A stretch of DNA of 6,337 bases, from contig JAFTCS010000030.1 of NCBI GenBank assembly GCA_017454565.1, positions 1 through 6,337 on the forward strand. The letters are read 5' to 3'. Of this stretch, positions 6,007-6,337 are shown in pieces (within the stretch, counting starts at the first letter, position 1; every line of letters starts with the position of its first letter). The position numbers and the translations under genes are program-made. Source of the stretch: Clostridia bacterium (GTDB taxonomy: Bacteria; Bacillota; Clostridia; Oscillospirales; Acutalibacteraceae). Under the pieces are notes generated by a model. It was not told the DNA's origin. It saw only the letters and a program-made list of their open reading frames with translations, and ran no database searches.

Positions 6007-6024
6007 CTTTTGTTATTGGGTAAT

Positions 6025-6060
6025 GATAGCGTCCAGAGGACGGAAACATCCTCTGCTATC
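6025..6060 (-). promoter_or_regulatory. 5'-proximal stem-loop in the purL leader
   Basis: In the minus-strand RNA, GAUAGC-AGAGGA (6060-6049) pairs with UCCUCU (6040-6035) and, after a 4-nt GGAC bulge, GCUAUC (6030-6025), enclosing an 8-nt loop. This gives 12 base pairs starting at or within 2-3 nt of the predicted transcription start. No purine-riboswitch core or ykkC/PRPP-type motif is visible, and the leader (about 67 nt) is too short for either. It may stabilise the mRNA 5' end or act as a protein-binding operator. Confidence 0.6.
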
Positions 6061-6064
6061 TCAC

Positions 6065-6093
6065 ATTTTAACATACATTATGCCTGTTTTCAA
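6065..6093 (-). promoter_or_regulatory. sigma-A promoter of purL
   Basis: The minus strand has -35 TTGAAA (6088-6093), a 17-bp spacer, and -10 TAAAAT (6065-6070) with an upstream TGT that gives an extended -10. Transcription should start near 6057-6060. No obvious Bacillus-type PurR box was found around it. Confidence 0.78.
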
Positions 6094-6104
6094 GCATAGT
6101 TCAG

Positions 6105-6337
6105 CTATTTATTATTTGGCTGTATTTTGCCAAAAACACAAAGAACCGCCGCGAGCCATACAAAGCCCGCGGCAGTCCCGAAAACATTATAATCAATAGA
6201 CTTCCTCGGAAACTTACGAAGCACCGTCTTGCTTGTCTCTTTTGCGCTGGACTTTGCGGCTCTCCCTTGCATTACACAAAGTAGTGCGGCGGTCGAGACG
6301 CTTCGCCCAGCACAAAATATTCTGCGCAATACGGCAC
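6105..6337 (-). other. structured right-edge region without a convincing gene
   Basis: A minus-strand frame is open from the window edge to TAG at 6105-6107 and would encode about 76 residues ending AAVLCVFGKIQPNNK. It has no ribosome binding site at any start. It contains codons that are rare in purL (CGA, CTA, GGG), and a strong hairpin lies inside it. Near the edge, a GCGCA/TGTGC inverted repeat surrounds AATATT (about 6309-6326). I read the region as untranslated or repeat DNA, or the 3' end of a transcript entering from the right. A C-terminal fragment with one hydrophobic segment cannot be excluded. Confidence 0.4.
6131..6173 (-). terminator. terminator-like hairpin for a transcript entering from the right edge
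   Basis: In minus-strand RNA, GCCGCGGGC (6173-6165) pairs with GCUCGCGGC (6156-6148), a 9-bp stem including one G-U pair and an 8-nt loop. It is followed by GGUUCUUUGUGUUUUU, a U-rich but interrupted tail. The G-U pair would be A-C on the plus strand, so the hairpin suits minus transcription. It lies about 40 nt upstream of the purL -35 box and could insulate purL from an upstream gene. Confidence 0.5.

Noticed and set aside
5992..6060. Purine (guanine/adenine) or PRPP riboswitch upstream of purL
   Set aside because: The leader is only about 67 nt and consists of one hairpin. The three-way junction of the purine class and the conserved motifs of the ykkC/PRPP class are absent.
5581..6099. 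Plus-strand frame of 172 codons over the purL start and promoter
   Set aside because: It is antisense to the conserved PurL N-terminus and crosses the purL promoter and leader hairpin. No ribosome binding site was seen.
6105..6329. Minus-strand frame beginning with TTG, as a complete 74-aa gene
   Set aside because: The frame is open to the window edge, the TTG has no ribosome binding site, and a strong hairpin lies inside. It is kept only as a described region.

Overview
The window suggests a low-to-mid GC, Gram-positive, spore-gene-bearing member of the Clostridia, probably an Oscillospiraceae/Ruminococcus-like gut bacterium. This is inferred from three things: the single-chain ~1250-residue FGAM synthase of the Clostridium/Streptococcus type, small CotF-like coat proteins, and strong AGGAGG ribosome binding sites. 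The genus is a judgement from family resemblance, not from a database match.

Layout, left to right. (1) Positions 1-1085, minus strand: an exported D-alanyl-D-alanine carboxypeptidase (peptidase family S11), cut off at its C-terminus by the window edge. (2) Positions 1086-1367: a divergent promoter region. Its minus-strand half holds a sigma-A-like promoter followed immediately by a strand-specific terminator-like hairpin and two 13-bp direct repeats that could fold alternatively, so it is a candidate attenuator of the carboxypeptidase gene. Its plus-strand half carries an extended -10 element for the coat operon. (3) Positions 1368-1801, plus strand: two very small, tightly spaced genes (57 and 82 aa) resembling spore-coat CotF-like helical proteins; the first is recognised only tentatively. 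(4) Positions 1802-2223: a gene-free convergent intergenic region packed with palindromic DNA. It holds a branched REP-like structure, then a 161-bp foldback element with 17-bp terminal inverted repeats and a TTA target duplication (a MITE), then the terminator hairpin of purL. (5) Positions 2224-5991, minus strand: full-length purL, the fourth step of de novo purine synthesis, with linker, two synthetase halves and C-terminal glutaminase in one chain. (6) Positions 5992-6104: a well-formed purL promoter, an unusual 5'-proximal stem-loop in the leader and the ribosome binding site. (7) Positions 6105-6337: no convincing gene; structured DNA with a minus-strand terminator-like hairpin.

The genes do not form one pathway. 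The carboxypeptidase trims peptidoglycan stem peptides outside the membrane, the CotF-like pair probably belongs to the spore surface, and purL is housekeeping purine synthesis. No defence system, CRISPR array, rRNA or tRNA was seen. The most interesting signals are non-coding: the candidate attenuator, the MITE, the REP-like branched palindrome and the purL leader hairpin.
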